A stretch of DNA of 64,000 nt from Cryptomeria japonica. Lineage: Eukaryota; Streptophyta; Pinopsida; Cupressales; Cupressaceae. The DNA lies in contig NC_081412.1 of the NCBI RefSeq assembly GCF_030272615.1, positions 100,255,796 through 100,319,795 of the forward strand. The letters are read 5' to 3'. The notes under the pieces are model-generated. The model saw only the letters and a program-made list of their open reading frames with translations. It had not been told where the DNA came from and searched no databases. The translations under genes were made by a program, and so were the position numbers. Positions 47,561 to 58,583 of this stretch are shown one piece after another; within the stretch, counting starts at the first letter, position 1; each line of letters begins with the position of its first letter.

Positions 47561-48916
47561 TTAATTGGAAGTAGATGCACCTAACTCGATAGGTAAGGTA
47601 CTTTCTTCATTGGTTGACACATTTTCCTTCTTTTTCCAGAATTTCTGTAGTTTGCTTGTTATCTCCTCAGTATCTCTTCTGGGTTTATCTCTGCATTCTT
47701 TAACCAAGTGTCCAACTTTGTGACAATGAAAGCATGCCATTCCAGGATTTCTCCATGATCTCCGGTTGTTCATTCCAAACCGTATCATATAGTTAGCACT
47801 TACATGTCTTTATCTTCCACAACATTCACACCATATCCTTGTATTGTAATCCCATAGTACTGGAGTATATTGAAGATTGAGATCTGTGTGAGTTCGACAG
47901 TTTCTGGTATTTGCTCGATGTGGAGACCACATATGGTTTTTCAACTTAAACCAACACTTTTCGGTATTGTGTCCATATCTATTGCAATTTTTGCAAAACC
48001 CCTTAAATTTTGCCTTTTGATAATTGTTAACAAACTTTGCCCTACATTGTTTAGATGTGTGACCATACTTATTACAATTGTAACAATAACCATCAGACCT
48101 AGTTACATTCGGTTGCTTACCTTTTCTAATCCGGAAAACGTTGGTAGTATGTTCTTGTTTTCCACAGTAGTTGCAAATAGGCTTCTTGTCTTTCATCTTA
48201 TCTTTGTTTCCAGCCTTCTTTGATGATTCTCCTTTCTCAATGGTGTTGATCCCTTTCTCGGTAGAGTTATTTCTTTTATAACCGAGTCTGATAGATTTGT
48301 TAGGTGATCTTAAGTTTAGTTGCTCATCCAACATTCTTGATGCTTCATAACTTTTCTTCAGTTTTTCTTTGGACTTCTTTTCTTCTTCTAGTTCATCGGT
48401 CAATCTTGACAATTCAAGTTTCAATGCTCGGTTCTCATTTTCTTTTAGAGTTGCTTCATGATGTGCATAACCTAGTTGATCAGACAGATTATGTTGAACT
48501 CTAGTCATCCTTGATATTTCATCATTCTTTTCAGACACCATTGCTTCTAGCTATTGTTTTTCTCTTTCTACATTTTGAATATTACCTTCAGCTGTTCTCA
48601 ATGCATCAAGATTTTCAGTCATTTATGTGCTGAAATACTCATATTCCCTTCTCATTGCTTTTAGTTGTTCATTCAGTGCTTTGTTCTTTTCTTTCAGTTC
48701 TACAATTATTTCTTCAGACTCTTCTGATATGCTGTTCTCAGATGATGTCTCAATTTGTTCCACCAATTCATGTGAGTCTTGTAAATCATCAGACAACCTT
48801 CTTCTGACTTTTAGTGATCTTTGCATTTGTCTCTGCACATCTGCAATCACTTGATTAGAATGATCCAACTCTTCTTGAAGATTCACAATTTTGCGAGATT
48901 GTTTGTAGCCTTCCAT
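47561..48916 (-). pseudogene. Element A ORF1: coiled-coil protein with up to five zinc knuckles
   Basis: 451 codons plus stop, one frame without shifts. Residues 1-200 form a long coiled coil (NLQEELDHSNQVIADVQRQM, LSRLTDELEEEKKSKEKL). A C-terminal series of CCHC-like knuckles follows: CNYCGKQEHTTNVF (last Cys lost), CYNCNKYGHTSKQC, CKNCNRYGHNTEKC, CECCGR (broken) and CFHCHKVGHLVKEC. Stop codons lie at 48623-48625 (TAA directly before ATG), in the coiled coil near 48551, and near 47808. Starts about 50 bases after the PBS. Zinc knuckles bind nucleic acid in gag proteins, so an RNA-packaging role is inferred; no classical capsid domain is seen. Confidence 0.88.
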
Positions 48917-48964
48917 TGATAGGATCTTTCTTTTTAGGCTGTTAAACCCTTTACCAAGAGTAGA

Positions 48965-48976
48965 GCTCTAATACCA
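48965..48976 (-). other. Primer-binding site of element A
   Basis: In minus sense TGGTATTAGAGC, one mismatch from the initiator-Met primer site TGGTATCAGAGC seen in B, two bases from the LTR end. Confidence 0.85.
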
Positions 48977-48978
48977 AT

Positions 48979-49302
48979 TATTAGGTCCAACTAGGAAAGC
49001 TAATGTACTAAGAGGGGAGGAGTGAATTAGTACTTCAAAACTTTTCATGAACAACAATTTTACTATTAAACATAAACTGAATATTGTTGATCTCATAATA
49101 TATAATGCTGAAACATAATCACATAAATAACATTCATACAAATTTCACTCCATAACACAAAGATTTTGGTTACGCAGAAACTCTTCGTTAGAGAGAAAAA
49201 CTGCAGTGGGGATGGCACCCACAGCTTCACTACTACAATAATCAAGATTTCTCGGTTAGAGCTACATGTTTAGCTATTTCTGATAGCTTACCCTGTTAGG
49301 AG
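48979..49302 (-). repeat. 5' LTR of element A, part left of B
   Basis: Starts TATTAGGTCC where the other LTR has TGTTAGGTCC, so the terminal dinucleotide has mutated. Matches 42244-42570 and continues at 57331 after the B insertion. AGGAG at 49298-49302 is B's target-site copy. Confidence 0.94.
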
Positions 49303-50472
49303 TGTTACTACTTATTATAGTTTCCATTAGTTTTATATCTAAAGTCATTCTATATACTCTAGTCGGTTACTACTACCGAAACATTCAGTTAGTATGCACA
49401 AAACAGTCAGTTATAGAAGAAAGTATTCACAGAGCCCAGTATACATCGAGCTGTCTACCGAGTAACATTCCATGTCTACCAAGCAGCAATAATGATACAC
49501 CGATTTAATATACACCGAGTGAAATGTTTTACTAGATTCATTGAACCTAGACACACATGTGGATATGTGTTACAAGATCAAGGAGCAAGAGAACCATTAT
49601 CACATTGGGAATTGCACTTAAGGATTGTGTATGATTTTGAGGTCATCTAACCAATGAAATATTTTGTATGGTTATTCATTTGATAAATCATGTTCGTAAG
49701 ATCGAAGCAATGAATCAGATCATCGACATAAGAGATCTATTTATACAACATGGATTAAGGATAAAAGTGTGACAGAGAGAGAGATATAGAGGTGTATGAA
49801 ACAAGACATATGTGATACATAAGAAAGCACTAAGTGTTATGACTGTTACAGAGACACAGAGGTCACCGAGAAGGATTTCAGAGAACAGTCAAAGAATAGA
49901 GTAAACAGAAGGGTTTACCGAGGTATGCTATAAGCAAGGTAATCTCATTATGAGCACATATAATTTGCTATAACATTTCAGATGTAAAGTTGTAGATATT
50001 TGTAATTATTTATTGTAATATTTTGAAGTTGTAAGTGAAACCTTTAACAGGGTAAAAGACTCTAACAAAGTCTATAAATTGTAAAGTCTTTAACCAAGTG
50101 CAACATTTAGAATAAGTTTTGTAAAATCCTTTAGTAAGGTAGATCTAATGATCTTGATACTCCTAACAGGGTAAGCTATCAGAAATAGCTGAACATGTAG
50201 CTCTAACCGAGCACTCTTTATTATTGCAGTAGTGAAGTTGTGGGTGCCAACCCCACTGCAGTTTTTCTCTCTAACCAAGAGTTTCTGCGTAACCAAAATA
50301 TATGTTATGGAGTGAATCATGTATAATTGTTATTTATTTGTTTAAGGTTTATGTTATGTTGCAGCAATTTTTGGTTTATGCATAACAGTAAAGATATTGG
50401 TGATAAAAGGTTTTGAAGTACTTATTCACCCCTCCCCTCTCAGCACATTAGCTTTCCATATTGGGCCTAACA
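49303..50472 (+). repeat. 5' LTR of element B
   Basis: 1,170 bp, TGTTACTACTT to GGGCCTAACA. Relative to the 3' LTR it lacks about 22 bp near 49910 (GTTACTTCATGGG region of the other copy). Confidence 0.96.
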
Positions 50473-50474
50473 AT

Positions 50475-50486
50475 TGGTATCAGAGC
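50475..50486 (+). other. Primer-binding site of element B (initiator-Met tRNA)
   Basis: TGGTATCAGAGC, the standard plant initiator-Met primer site, two bases after the 5' LTR. Confidence 0.95.
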
Positions 50487-50534
50487 TTGAATCTTGGAAA
50501 AGGGTTTAACAGCCTAAAGAGAAAGATCTTATCA

Positions 50535-51887
50535 ATGGAAGGCTATAAAAAATCTTAGAGAATTGTGTATCTACAAGAAGAGTTGGATCATGCTAATCAA
50601 GTGATTGCAGACATGCAAAGACAAATGCAAAAATCATTGAAAGTGAGAAGAATATTATCTGATGATTTACAGGGCTCTCAAGAGCTAGTGGAACAAATTG
50701 AAACATCATCTAAGAATAGTATATCTGAAGAGACTGAAGAGATGATTGGACAACTGAAAGAAAAGAACAAAGCACTGACTGATCAGCTAAAAGCAATGAA
50801 AAGAGGACATGAACATTTCAGCACATAGATGACTGAAAATGTTGATGCATTGAGGATAGCCAAGGAGAAAGTAAGAGATCTAGAAAGAGAAAAACAACAG
50901 CTTGAAGCATTAGTATCTAAAAAGAATGAAGAAATCACAAGGTTGACTGGAATTCAAAGTAATCTATCAGATCAATTGGGCTATGCACATCATGAAGCAA
51001 ATTTTAAAGATGATGAGAATCAAGCATTGAAACTTGAAGTATCAAGGTTGACCGATGAACTTGAAATAGAAAAGAAATCCAAGGAAACACTAAAAAGGAG
51101 TTATGAAGCATCAAAGATGTTGGATGAGCAACTGAATACAAGAAGACCCAACAAAGATGCAGGACTCGGTTACAACGGGAAAGACTCTACTGAGAAGGGA
51201 ATTCATACAACTGAGAGAGGAGAATCATCAAAGCAAGTTGGAAATAAGAAGAATATCAAAGGAAAGGAGCCTATTTACAACTACTATGGAAATCAAGGTC
51301 ATACTACTAACTTGTGTCAAATCAGAAAAGGTAAGCAACCGAAAGTGACTAAGTCTAATGGTTATTGTTACATTTGCAATAAATATGGTCACACATCTAA
51401 TCAATGTAGGACAGAGACTGTTAACAATTATGAAAAGGCAAAATTCAAAGGGTTTTGTAAAAACTGCAATAGATATGGACATAGTATCGAGAAGTGTTGG
51501 TTTAAGAAAAAGAACTATATGTGGTTTGCACACTAGGCAAATGCTAGAGGTTACCGAACTCACATAGATCCTTACCGACAGTATTCTATAGTACCATGGG
51601 ATTACAATACAAGGATATGGTGTGAATGTTGTCAAAAATATGGACATATAAGTGCCAACTACTTTATAAGGTTTGGAATGAACAACCGAAGATCATGGAG
51701 AAATCCTGGTATGGCATGTTTTCATTGTCACAAAGTTGGACACTTGGCTAGAGATTGCAGAGATCAACCTAGAGGAGACATTGAGGAAATAAAATACAAA
51801 TTATAGATGATTTAGAAAAAGAAGGAAATTGTGTCAAATGAAGAAAGCACCTTATCTACCAAGTTAGGTGCACCTATTCCAAATTAA
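50535..51887 (+). pseudogene. Element B ORF1: coiled-coil protein with zinc-knuckle series
   Basis: 450 codons plus stop in a single frame from ATG 50535 (MEGYKK). Stops only, no shifts: near 50556, 50826-50828 (TAG directly before ATG), 51534, and twice near 51805. Coiled coil over the first ~210 residues (YLQEELDHANQVIADMQRQ; RLTDELEIEKKSKETLKR). Knuckles: YNYYGNQGHTTNLC (first Cys lost), CYICNKYGHTSNQC, CKNCNRYGHSIEKC, CECCQKYGHISANY (last Cys lost), CFHCHKVGHLARDC. Homologous to A ORF1 along its whole length. Likely nucleic-acid-binding, gag-like; inference. Confidence 0.9.
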
Positions 51888-52392
51888 TCGGTAAAGGTAT
51901 GAAGGGACTGCATTCTTTCAAAGGTCAAATCTTAACAGTTCCTATTTTATCCTGTACTTAATTCAAAATCTGCATAATTAAAGATGTATTAGGAAATTTG
52001 AAATTTTATCAAATCTTTTTGAAGCCTGTCAAGTCGGTAAATATAGGAAGACTATCTACTCGGTAAATGCAAAAATTGGTTTAAGGGAACTGAGTACATT
52101 TAATATCTTTTGACCTAACTGCATGAAGCCTGATAAGGTATATTGTGTACTTAAAGCTATTGCGCAGTCATTTTTGACTCACCAAGTTTTCAAGAGAGGA
52201 GAGCAAAGTGATTCAAAGGTGATCAAACCTCCTCCCGAGCAAATTCAAAGGTATTTACATCAATCACAATGCATTATCAAGATAGTTTACCGATCATATC
52301 CAGTTGTTATTATTTGCTAAGTAGAAAGCGTCTTCCATTTGAAAGTCTTCAAACCCTAAGGATCTTTTGCTAGTATTTATCTGAAATCTGCA
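51888..52392. other. Intergenic spacer of element B between ORF1 and ORF2
   Basis: No coding signal; equivalent to 47058-47560 of element A. Confidence 0.6.
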
Positions 52393-55300
52393 ATGGCACC
52401 TAAGATCCAGAATCCCATTATTGTTGAGAACATCGAAAAGCCCTCACTAAAATACTCTTTAACTCCCAAAATTGCATCTGAACCAGATGACAAAACTACA
52501 GTTTTACTCATTCTGAATAGAGTTTTAATAGTCGAGGATGTGAGATTCTTCACTAAGTGTTGAGTTGAAGAACTAGGTCATGTTGAGATCAAAGACACAT
52601 ATGAAGAATTGTCTACCAATGGTAAAATGGATAGCAAATATGAACACATCAAAATCAAGGGATTGACCGAAGCCCTAACCTATTCCTGTGTATTCAAACC
52701 CCAATGGGTTAAGTTTGTTCTAAGAAGAGTTCATGATGACTTCATGTGGCTAGAAGAGCAACCATTTAAGATTACCAAGGAAATCATTCATTTGATCACC
52801 AGATACCCTATTTTATGATCATGTCTGAGCTCAAAAAATGATATCACAAAAGGAATTGATTAGTTTAACTGGAGTAGAATCTGATTGTAGAGGACTGAAA
52901 CTAAACAATGTCATAGATGTAGAGCTAAAGTTTGCCATTAGAGTAATAGGTTATTGTTTCTTCTAATCAGCAAGGGAAAATAGTGTACCCTGTGCAGCAG
53001 TAGACTTAGCATATGAAATTGTAAAGAAAGGCATGAAAATTGATTTATGTGAGGTATTGTTGAAAAACCTGTTTGAGAATCTCAATACCATAAGGAAGCC
53101 AAAGAAGAACAATTCGGCTAATACACTAAAGTTTGGATCACTGTTAATATGCATGTTTTTCTATTTTGAGAAATTCTTTCCATCAGTCGGTAAAGTTGTT
53201 TGGGAGCTACACCGACCAATCACCCATCAAATCAATGACTTCATCAAGAAGCTAGGTGATAATTTTAATGATATTATGGATGATTATTTCAACAAGTTTC
53301 AAGAGAAGATGCATAACAGATATAGGATTCCACCCAAGATAGTGGAGAAATACAAGGATGACATATGTTTTGAAGTGGACACCGATTACTATTATGTTAA
53401 TGTTGTGGAACCGAGAACCCAATCTTTACCACCTATGGGTTACAAGATTGATTTTGACATCACACAATAGCAGATAGATGCTTTTCTAACATTGCCAAGG
53501 CATGCTACTGAGCTAAGGTATGGAACATATGAAGAAGTGAAGGAAAAAGTAAAAATGAGCATTGTAGTACCCAAGGCTACAAGGAAGGCAACAAAGATGA
53601 TTAAGACATTAACGGAGAAATTTGGAGAAGGTTCTTCCTCCACACCTGTCAAGGCCACTATAGTAATCACCGAAGAGGAATCTGAAGCCCAAGAGGTAGC
53701 TATAACATCAAGCACCGAATTGCCTAAGGGAAAAGTGTTGAAAGGAAAGAAACAGGATACATCAAAGGTATCACCGACTCCTCCAGCTAAGTAACCTAAC
53801 ACAAGAGCATCTACAGCATCACCGAGTAAGAAAACAAAGAGTGTTGCCATGCCCAAGGTAACAAAAACTTACAAGAAATCTACTCGGAGACTCATTTTGA
53901 CCAAAGAGTCTAGTGACACTGAATCTGAAGATGCAAGCAAATTTTAGATTGTCAAGAGTAAAAAGGTAAATGTACATAGTGTTGAAAAATTTTGTGCTAA
54001 TCTGAAGCAATATGGTGGATTTGGAGCATTCAGATATGTTAAATATGAATCCAGATCTGATGATGAAAAGAGACAAATAGAAGAAGCTGTCATCTGCACA
54101 CTATTGAATTTCCGATTGGCCCCATTAGAATTATCTAAATCTCTTCCAAATGAATTATATTTGCATATTGACAATAGGTAGAAGTATGCCATGGAATTAG
54201 AGAAACAGATGAGAGAAAGAAGTTTGGTACATCTTTTCCCAGACATGTCGGTAGATGAGATCATCGAACATCTAAAAAACTACCACACAAAATTCCTAGT
54301 CAAGCAAAGAGCCTTGAAATTGATGAATGGCCTTTACTTGGATGTAGAGAATGAGACCAAGGAAAAATGGCAGGAAATATTTCGCATCAAGAATGCTGGT
54401 GAACAAGCTAAAGTTGAAATAGTTGATGTCACCGAGCAATATCCTGATATCACCAAGCAAGACCCTACTGACACTATACAAATTGATGAGGATATCATGG
54501 ACACGAAGGCACCTGAACAGGAAATGATTGAAGGGAATGCATATGCCAAACTGGTATCCAGTGAGTCAGTTTTGGAGCAAGTTCAGCCCTATCCTCTAGT
54601 CACTCAGTCTCCTTCAACCGAGGCCCCTCTAGATACTGAACAAGGGACAGAAGGTCACAAATCTATAGAAGGAGAAACTGCTTCTCAGGCCACCGAGGAA
54701 TAGTCTTCACAAGCTCCTTCTAGCACTGAAAATGTAACATCTGAGACCCCAAGCACTGAAGTGCCGAAGGACACAACAAAGGCTACATCAGAGGCTAAAG
54801 AAACTGACCAAAGTGTTGCCTCTACCGAGCAACCTATCGAGGGTCATCAAGCCTCACAAGCCATTGTTCTAGTTCAACTGATGAAAGGTAAAGAAAAGAA
54901 GATGAAAAAGCATAGTTTCAAATTAGATTTGTCAAAACCAATAGTGCTGCCCAATGTTGATATATCCAAATTAAAAGGGCAAGCACTCATTAAATTTGGT
55001 GAACTATGCAAAGCCAAAGCCGAACAGGAGAAGCAAATGTTATTCAAAAGAAAAATAAAGTACTTCAGAAGGTGAAAGCACTCTTAACCGATATGCTACC
55101 TGAAGCTACAATAACCAAAGATGCAACTATCCACATTCAATTGGATGAACTCCTAACCAAGATAGAGACATCTGGAGTAGATGCATCCAAATATTTGAGC
55201 AAGTTAAAAGACAAGGAGCTCACTACAAAAATGATTGAAGAGGTACAAAAAGCTATTGCCATTGGCAAAGTTAAACTTGTCAAATTTATTGCTAAGTTGA

Positions 55301-55776
55301 CCCCTCAACTCAAGCACATTCTTTATTTATTTCAGAAACTCTGTACATTTTCTCTATTCATTAAGGACATCAAAAATAAAATAGAAGTAATTGAGAAAGA
55401 GATCACCAATCTCTCTAATAAGTTGACCACTGAGCCACATTCCATTCAGAATTTTTATACCAAGCTACAATAGCTCATGGCTCAATAATTGGAACTAAGG
55501 AATGAAGAACACAAGATAAGGATGGACATAATGACACTTAAAACATTATTCCTTTCTCATCTTTCATCTGTCCAAGAGCAGATCAACAAAGCTACCTCCC
55601 TATCCACTCAGCAAGAGGGAAGCACCTTAGATGGACTAATCTCATTGTTAGCTGACATTACAGCTCAGAATTCACTTATGGACAGTGTCAAGGATGCCCT
55701 CTCTACCACCCTTACCAATGCAAAGACAAAGTACAAATCCATTTTTGACTAGTTGCCACCACCGAATGGTAACTAA
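52393..55776 (+). pseudogene. Element B ORF2: ~1,120-codon protein of unknown function
   Basis: From ATG 52393 (MAPKIQNPIIVE) to TAA 55774-55776. Frameshifts near 52815 and 55060; stops near 52560, 53468, 53792, 54701 and 55750 among others. N-terminal block WVKFVLRRVHDDFMWLEEQ and FKITKEIIHLITRYPI; then LKFAIRVIGYCFF; FFPSVGKVVWELHRP; KMHNRYRIPPKIVEKYKDD; a Lys/Thr/Ser-rich linker (53.5-53.9 kb); HLFPDMSVDEIIEHL; Gln/Thr/Glu-rich low complexity (54.4-54.8 kb); and a C-terminal coiled coil (IKNKIEVIEKEITNLSNKL). Parallels A ORF2 segment by segment. No enzyme motif recognised. Confidence 0.86.
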
Positions 55777-56120
55777 GTTTTGATGTTTGTCAAAAAGGGG
55801 GAGTGAGTATCATATCAAAGTGTACAGGGGAATGTAGTATACAGGGGGAGTATATACCGAGCACAACTGAGTATTCAAATGCAGAGTCAATTTTGACAGG
55901 GAATAGAGAACAGAGCAGTGAATCGAGTAGTTAACACAGAACATTGATCATTGAGCATGCAAAATCAGAGTTTTGTACAGTATATTGATAAGGGGAGTAT
56001 ATCTAAATATACTATTTCATTGACAAAAGTATATGCTGTCAGTTTTGTCAAATTTTGTAAGTATATAGATTTTTGAGCTATGACTTTGAAAATAGTTTTG
56101 TCAAACATCTCAACTAATGT
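55777..56120. other. 3' untranslated region of element B
   Basis: Non-coding, with a GGGGGAG-type purine tract repeated near 55796, 55824 and 55843 before the true PPT. No ORF. Confidence 0.6.
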
Positions 56121-56133
56121 CAAAAGGGGAGAT
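56121..56133 (+). other. Polypurine tract of element B
   Basis: CAAAAGGGGAGAT directly before the 3' LTR, same as in element A. Confidence 0.93.
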
Positions 56134-57325
56134 TGTTACTACTTATTATAGTTGCCATTAGTTTTATATCCAAATTCATTCTATATACTCTAGTCGGTTA
56201 CTACTACCAAAAGATTCAGTCGGTATTCACAAAATAGTCGGTTATAGAAGAAAGTATTCACAGAGCCTAGTATACACTGAGCTATCTATCGAGTAACATT
56301 CCATGTCTACCGAGCAACAATAATGATACACCGAGTTGATATACACCGAGTGAAATGTTTTACCAGATTCATTAAACCCAGACACACATGTGGAAACGTG
56401 TTACAAGATCGAGGAGCAAGAGAACCGTTATCACATTGGGAATTGCACTTAAGGATTATGTATGATTTTGAGGTCATCTAACCAATGAAATATTTTGTAT
56501 GGTTATTCATTCGATAAATCATGTTTGTAAGATTGAAGCAATGAATCAGATCACCAACATAAGAGATCTATTTATACAACATGGATTAAGGATAAAAGTG
56601 TGACAGAGAGAGAGATATAGAGGTGTATGAAACAAGACATATGTGATACATAAGAAAGCACTGAGTGTTATGACTGTTACAGAGACACAGAGGTCACCGA
56701 GAAGGATTTTAGAGAATAGTCAAAGAACAGAGTAAACAAAAGGTTTTACCAGGTTACTTCATGGGTTACCGAGGTATGCTATAAGCAAGGTAATCTCATT
56801 ATGAGAACATAGAATCTGCTATAACATTTTAGATGTAAAGTTGCAGATATTTGAAATGATTTATTGTAATATTTTGAAGTTGTAAGTGAAACCTTTAACA
56901 GGGTAAAAGACTCTAACAAAGTCTATAAATTGTAAAGCCTTTAACCAGGTGCAGCATTTAGAATAAGTGTTGTAAAATCCTTTAGCAAGGTAGATCTAAT
57001 GATCTTGATACTCCTAACAAGGTAAGCTATCAGAAATAGCTGAACATGTAGCTCTAATTGAGCACTCTTTATTATTATAGTAGTGAAGTTGTGGGTGCCA
57101 TCCCCACCGTAGTTTTTCTGTCAAACCAAGAGTTTCTGTGTAACCAAAATATATGTGTTATGGAGTGAATCATGTATGATTGTTATTTATTTATTTCAGC
57201 TTTATGTTATGTTGCAACAGTTTTTGGTTTATGCATAATAGTAAATATATTGGTGATAAAAGGTTTTGAAGTACTGATTCACCCCTCCCCTCTCAGCACA
57301 TTAGCTTTCCATATTGGGCCTAACA
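56134..57325 (+). repeat. 3' LTR of element B
   Basis: 1,192 bp, matching the 5' LTR; contains about 22 bp absent from that copy near 56740. Confidence 0.96.
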
Positions 57326-57330
57326 AGGAG
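57326..57330. repeat. Target-site duplication of B, right copy
   Basis: AGGAG, identical to 49298-49302; the A LTR continues with TACAAAGATC as in the unbroken copy at 42564. Confidence 0.95.
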
Positions 57331-58193
57331 TACAAAGATCTTTAGATATACCTTGCTAAAGGATTTTACAAACACTTTTACAAAAATGTTGTACCTGGTT
57401 AAAGGCTTTACAATTTATAGACTTTGTTAGAGTCTTTTACCCTGTTAAAGGTTTCTAACTTAACTCAAAATTATTCAGTCAAAATCTTTACAAAATATAT
57501 GCAACTTTACATCTGAAATGTTATAGCAGACTCTATGTGTTCAATATGAAATTACCTTGCTCATAGCATACCTCGGTAATTAATAAGTCAACTCAGTGAC
57601 CACTTCTATATACTTTGTCACTTAAACTATTCTCTGAGAAACCTTCTCGGTGACCTCTGAATATCTCTGTTAATCTTCGCATCTTATCTTCTCTCAAGAT
57701 TTTCATATTCAAACCATCATTTTTCCCTCATGATTGGATACTCAAATCATTCTGTATATATAGATCTCTGAGATGGTGATCTATTCATGCATCGATCATA
57801 CAAACATGTTTTATCGAATGAATAAACATAGAAATTATTTCATTGGATAAACTCCCTCAAAATCATACAAAATCTTTAAATGCAATTACCTATGTAATAA
57901 CGGTTCCATGTTCTTGAATCTTGTAACACATTTCACATGTGTGTCTAGGTTCATTGAATCTGGTAACATGTTTTCACTTGGTTCAGATTGACTTGGTATA
58001 CCTTCTTTGCCGCTTGGTAGACATAGAACTTTACTCAGTAGACAACTCAGTGTGTCTCATCTCGGTGACTAGCCTTTCTCTGTAACCGACACCTTAGTAA
58101 TTACCGATTGGACATTTCGGTGGTATTAACCGACTAGAGTATATAGAATGACTTTGGGCAAAAAAACTATTGACAACTTAGTAAATAGCAACA
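57331..58193 (-). repeat. 5' LTR of element A, part right of B
   Basis: Continues A's LTR to GTAAATAGCAACA. Followed by the target-site copy ACTCA at 58194-58198. Confidence 0.95.
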
Positions 58194-58198
58194 ACTCA

Positions 58199-58500
58199 AA
58201 TGTTGGACCTGGCGGTGGTGGATTATTCCCACCAGGAGGAGGGTTCCCTTGCATTAGACTTGTGGGGGTTGTTACTATAGGAAATTATTCTTCTTGAAGA
58301 CCAAAAAGGAACTGAAGACTACCTTTCAAAAATTTAGATTCATGGTGATTCAAATTCTATGGGGCTTGGTAAAGTTCAGCAAAAGAATTTATATCTGGGA
58401 AATTATCTTTTGCATGATTAGGATGAGTGGGCATAAATCTACCTCTGGGGTCTCTTCTTCTTCTATGCATGCAAATTCATGAAATTTTCAAATAATAAGG
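58199..58500 (-). pseudogene. Element C gag N-terminus, right side of the A insertion
   Basis: In minus sense the frame reads FMPTHPNHAKDNFPDINSF, then QGNPPPGGNNPPPPGPTFE, and joins EFPISDQHDN at 42243 on the other side of A. Two stops are present. It gives the start of C's gag, close behind the 5' LTR and PBS. Confidence 0.8.
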
Positions 58501-58561
58501 AATCTCAAAAACAATTAACTGGAAACAATAATAACCATGAAAGGTTCTTAGTTTGACACCA

Positions 58562-58579
58562 TCCCCGACAACGGTGCCA
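58562..58579 (-). other. Primer-binding site of element C (Asp tRNA)
   Basis: In minus sense TGGCACCGTTGTCGGGGA, two differences from the canonical TGGCGCCGTTGCCGGGGA complementary to tRNA-Asp, used by Athila and some other gypsy elements. Four bases from the LTR. Confidence 0.92.
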
Positions 58580-58583
58580 AAAA

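Larger units (their letters stand above)
49303..57325 (+). mobile_element. Element B: sibling of A inserted head-to-head in A's 5' LTR
   Basis: 8,023 bp with 5' LTR 49303-50472, PBS, ORF1, ORF2, PPT and 3' LTR 56134-57325; perfect TSD AGGAG (49298-49302, 57326-57330). Termini are TGTTA...TAACA. No pol domains. The two LTRs differ at roughly one base in ten in the portion I compared, mostly transitions, so the insertion is not recent. Youngest element in this nest by position. Confidence 0.96.
42244..58193 (-). mobile_element. Element A: pol-less LTR retrotransposon inserted in C's gag
   Basis: TSD ACTCA (42239-42243, 58194-58198). Net length 7,922 bp after removing B. Minus order: 5' LTR (48979-49302 and 57331-58193, split by B), PBS, ORF1, ORF2, PPT, 3' LTR (42244-43404). 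There is no protease, RT, RNase H or integrase, and no gap large enough to have held them. The same organisation in B shows this is the family's normal form. It must have been mobilised by another element's enzymes; which one is unknown. Confidence 0.93.

Noticed and set aside
53440-53856. 138-codon minus-strand ORF
   Set aside because: Antisense of B ORF2; the sense frame matches A ORF2.
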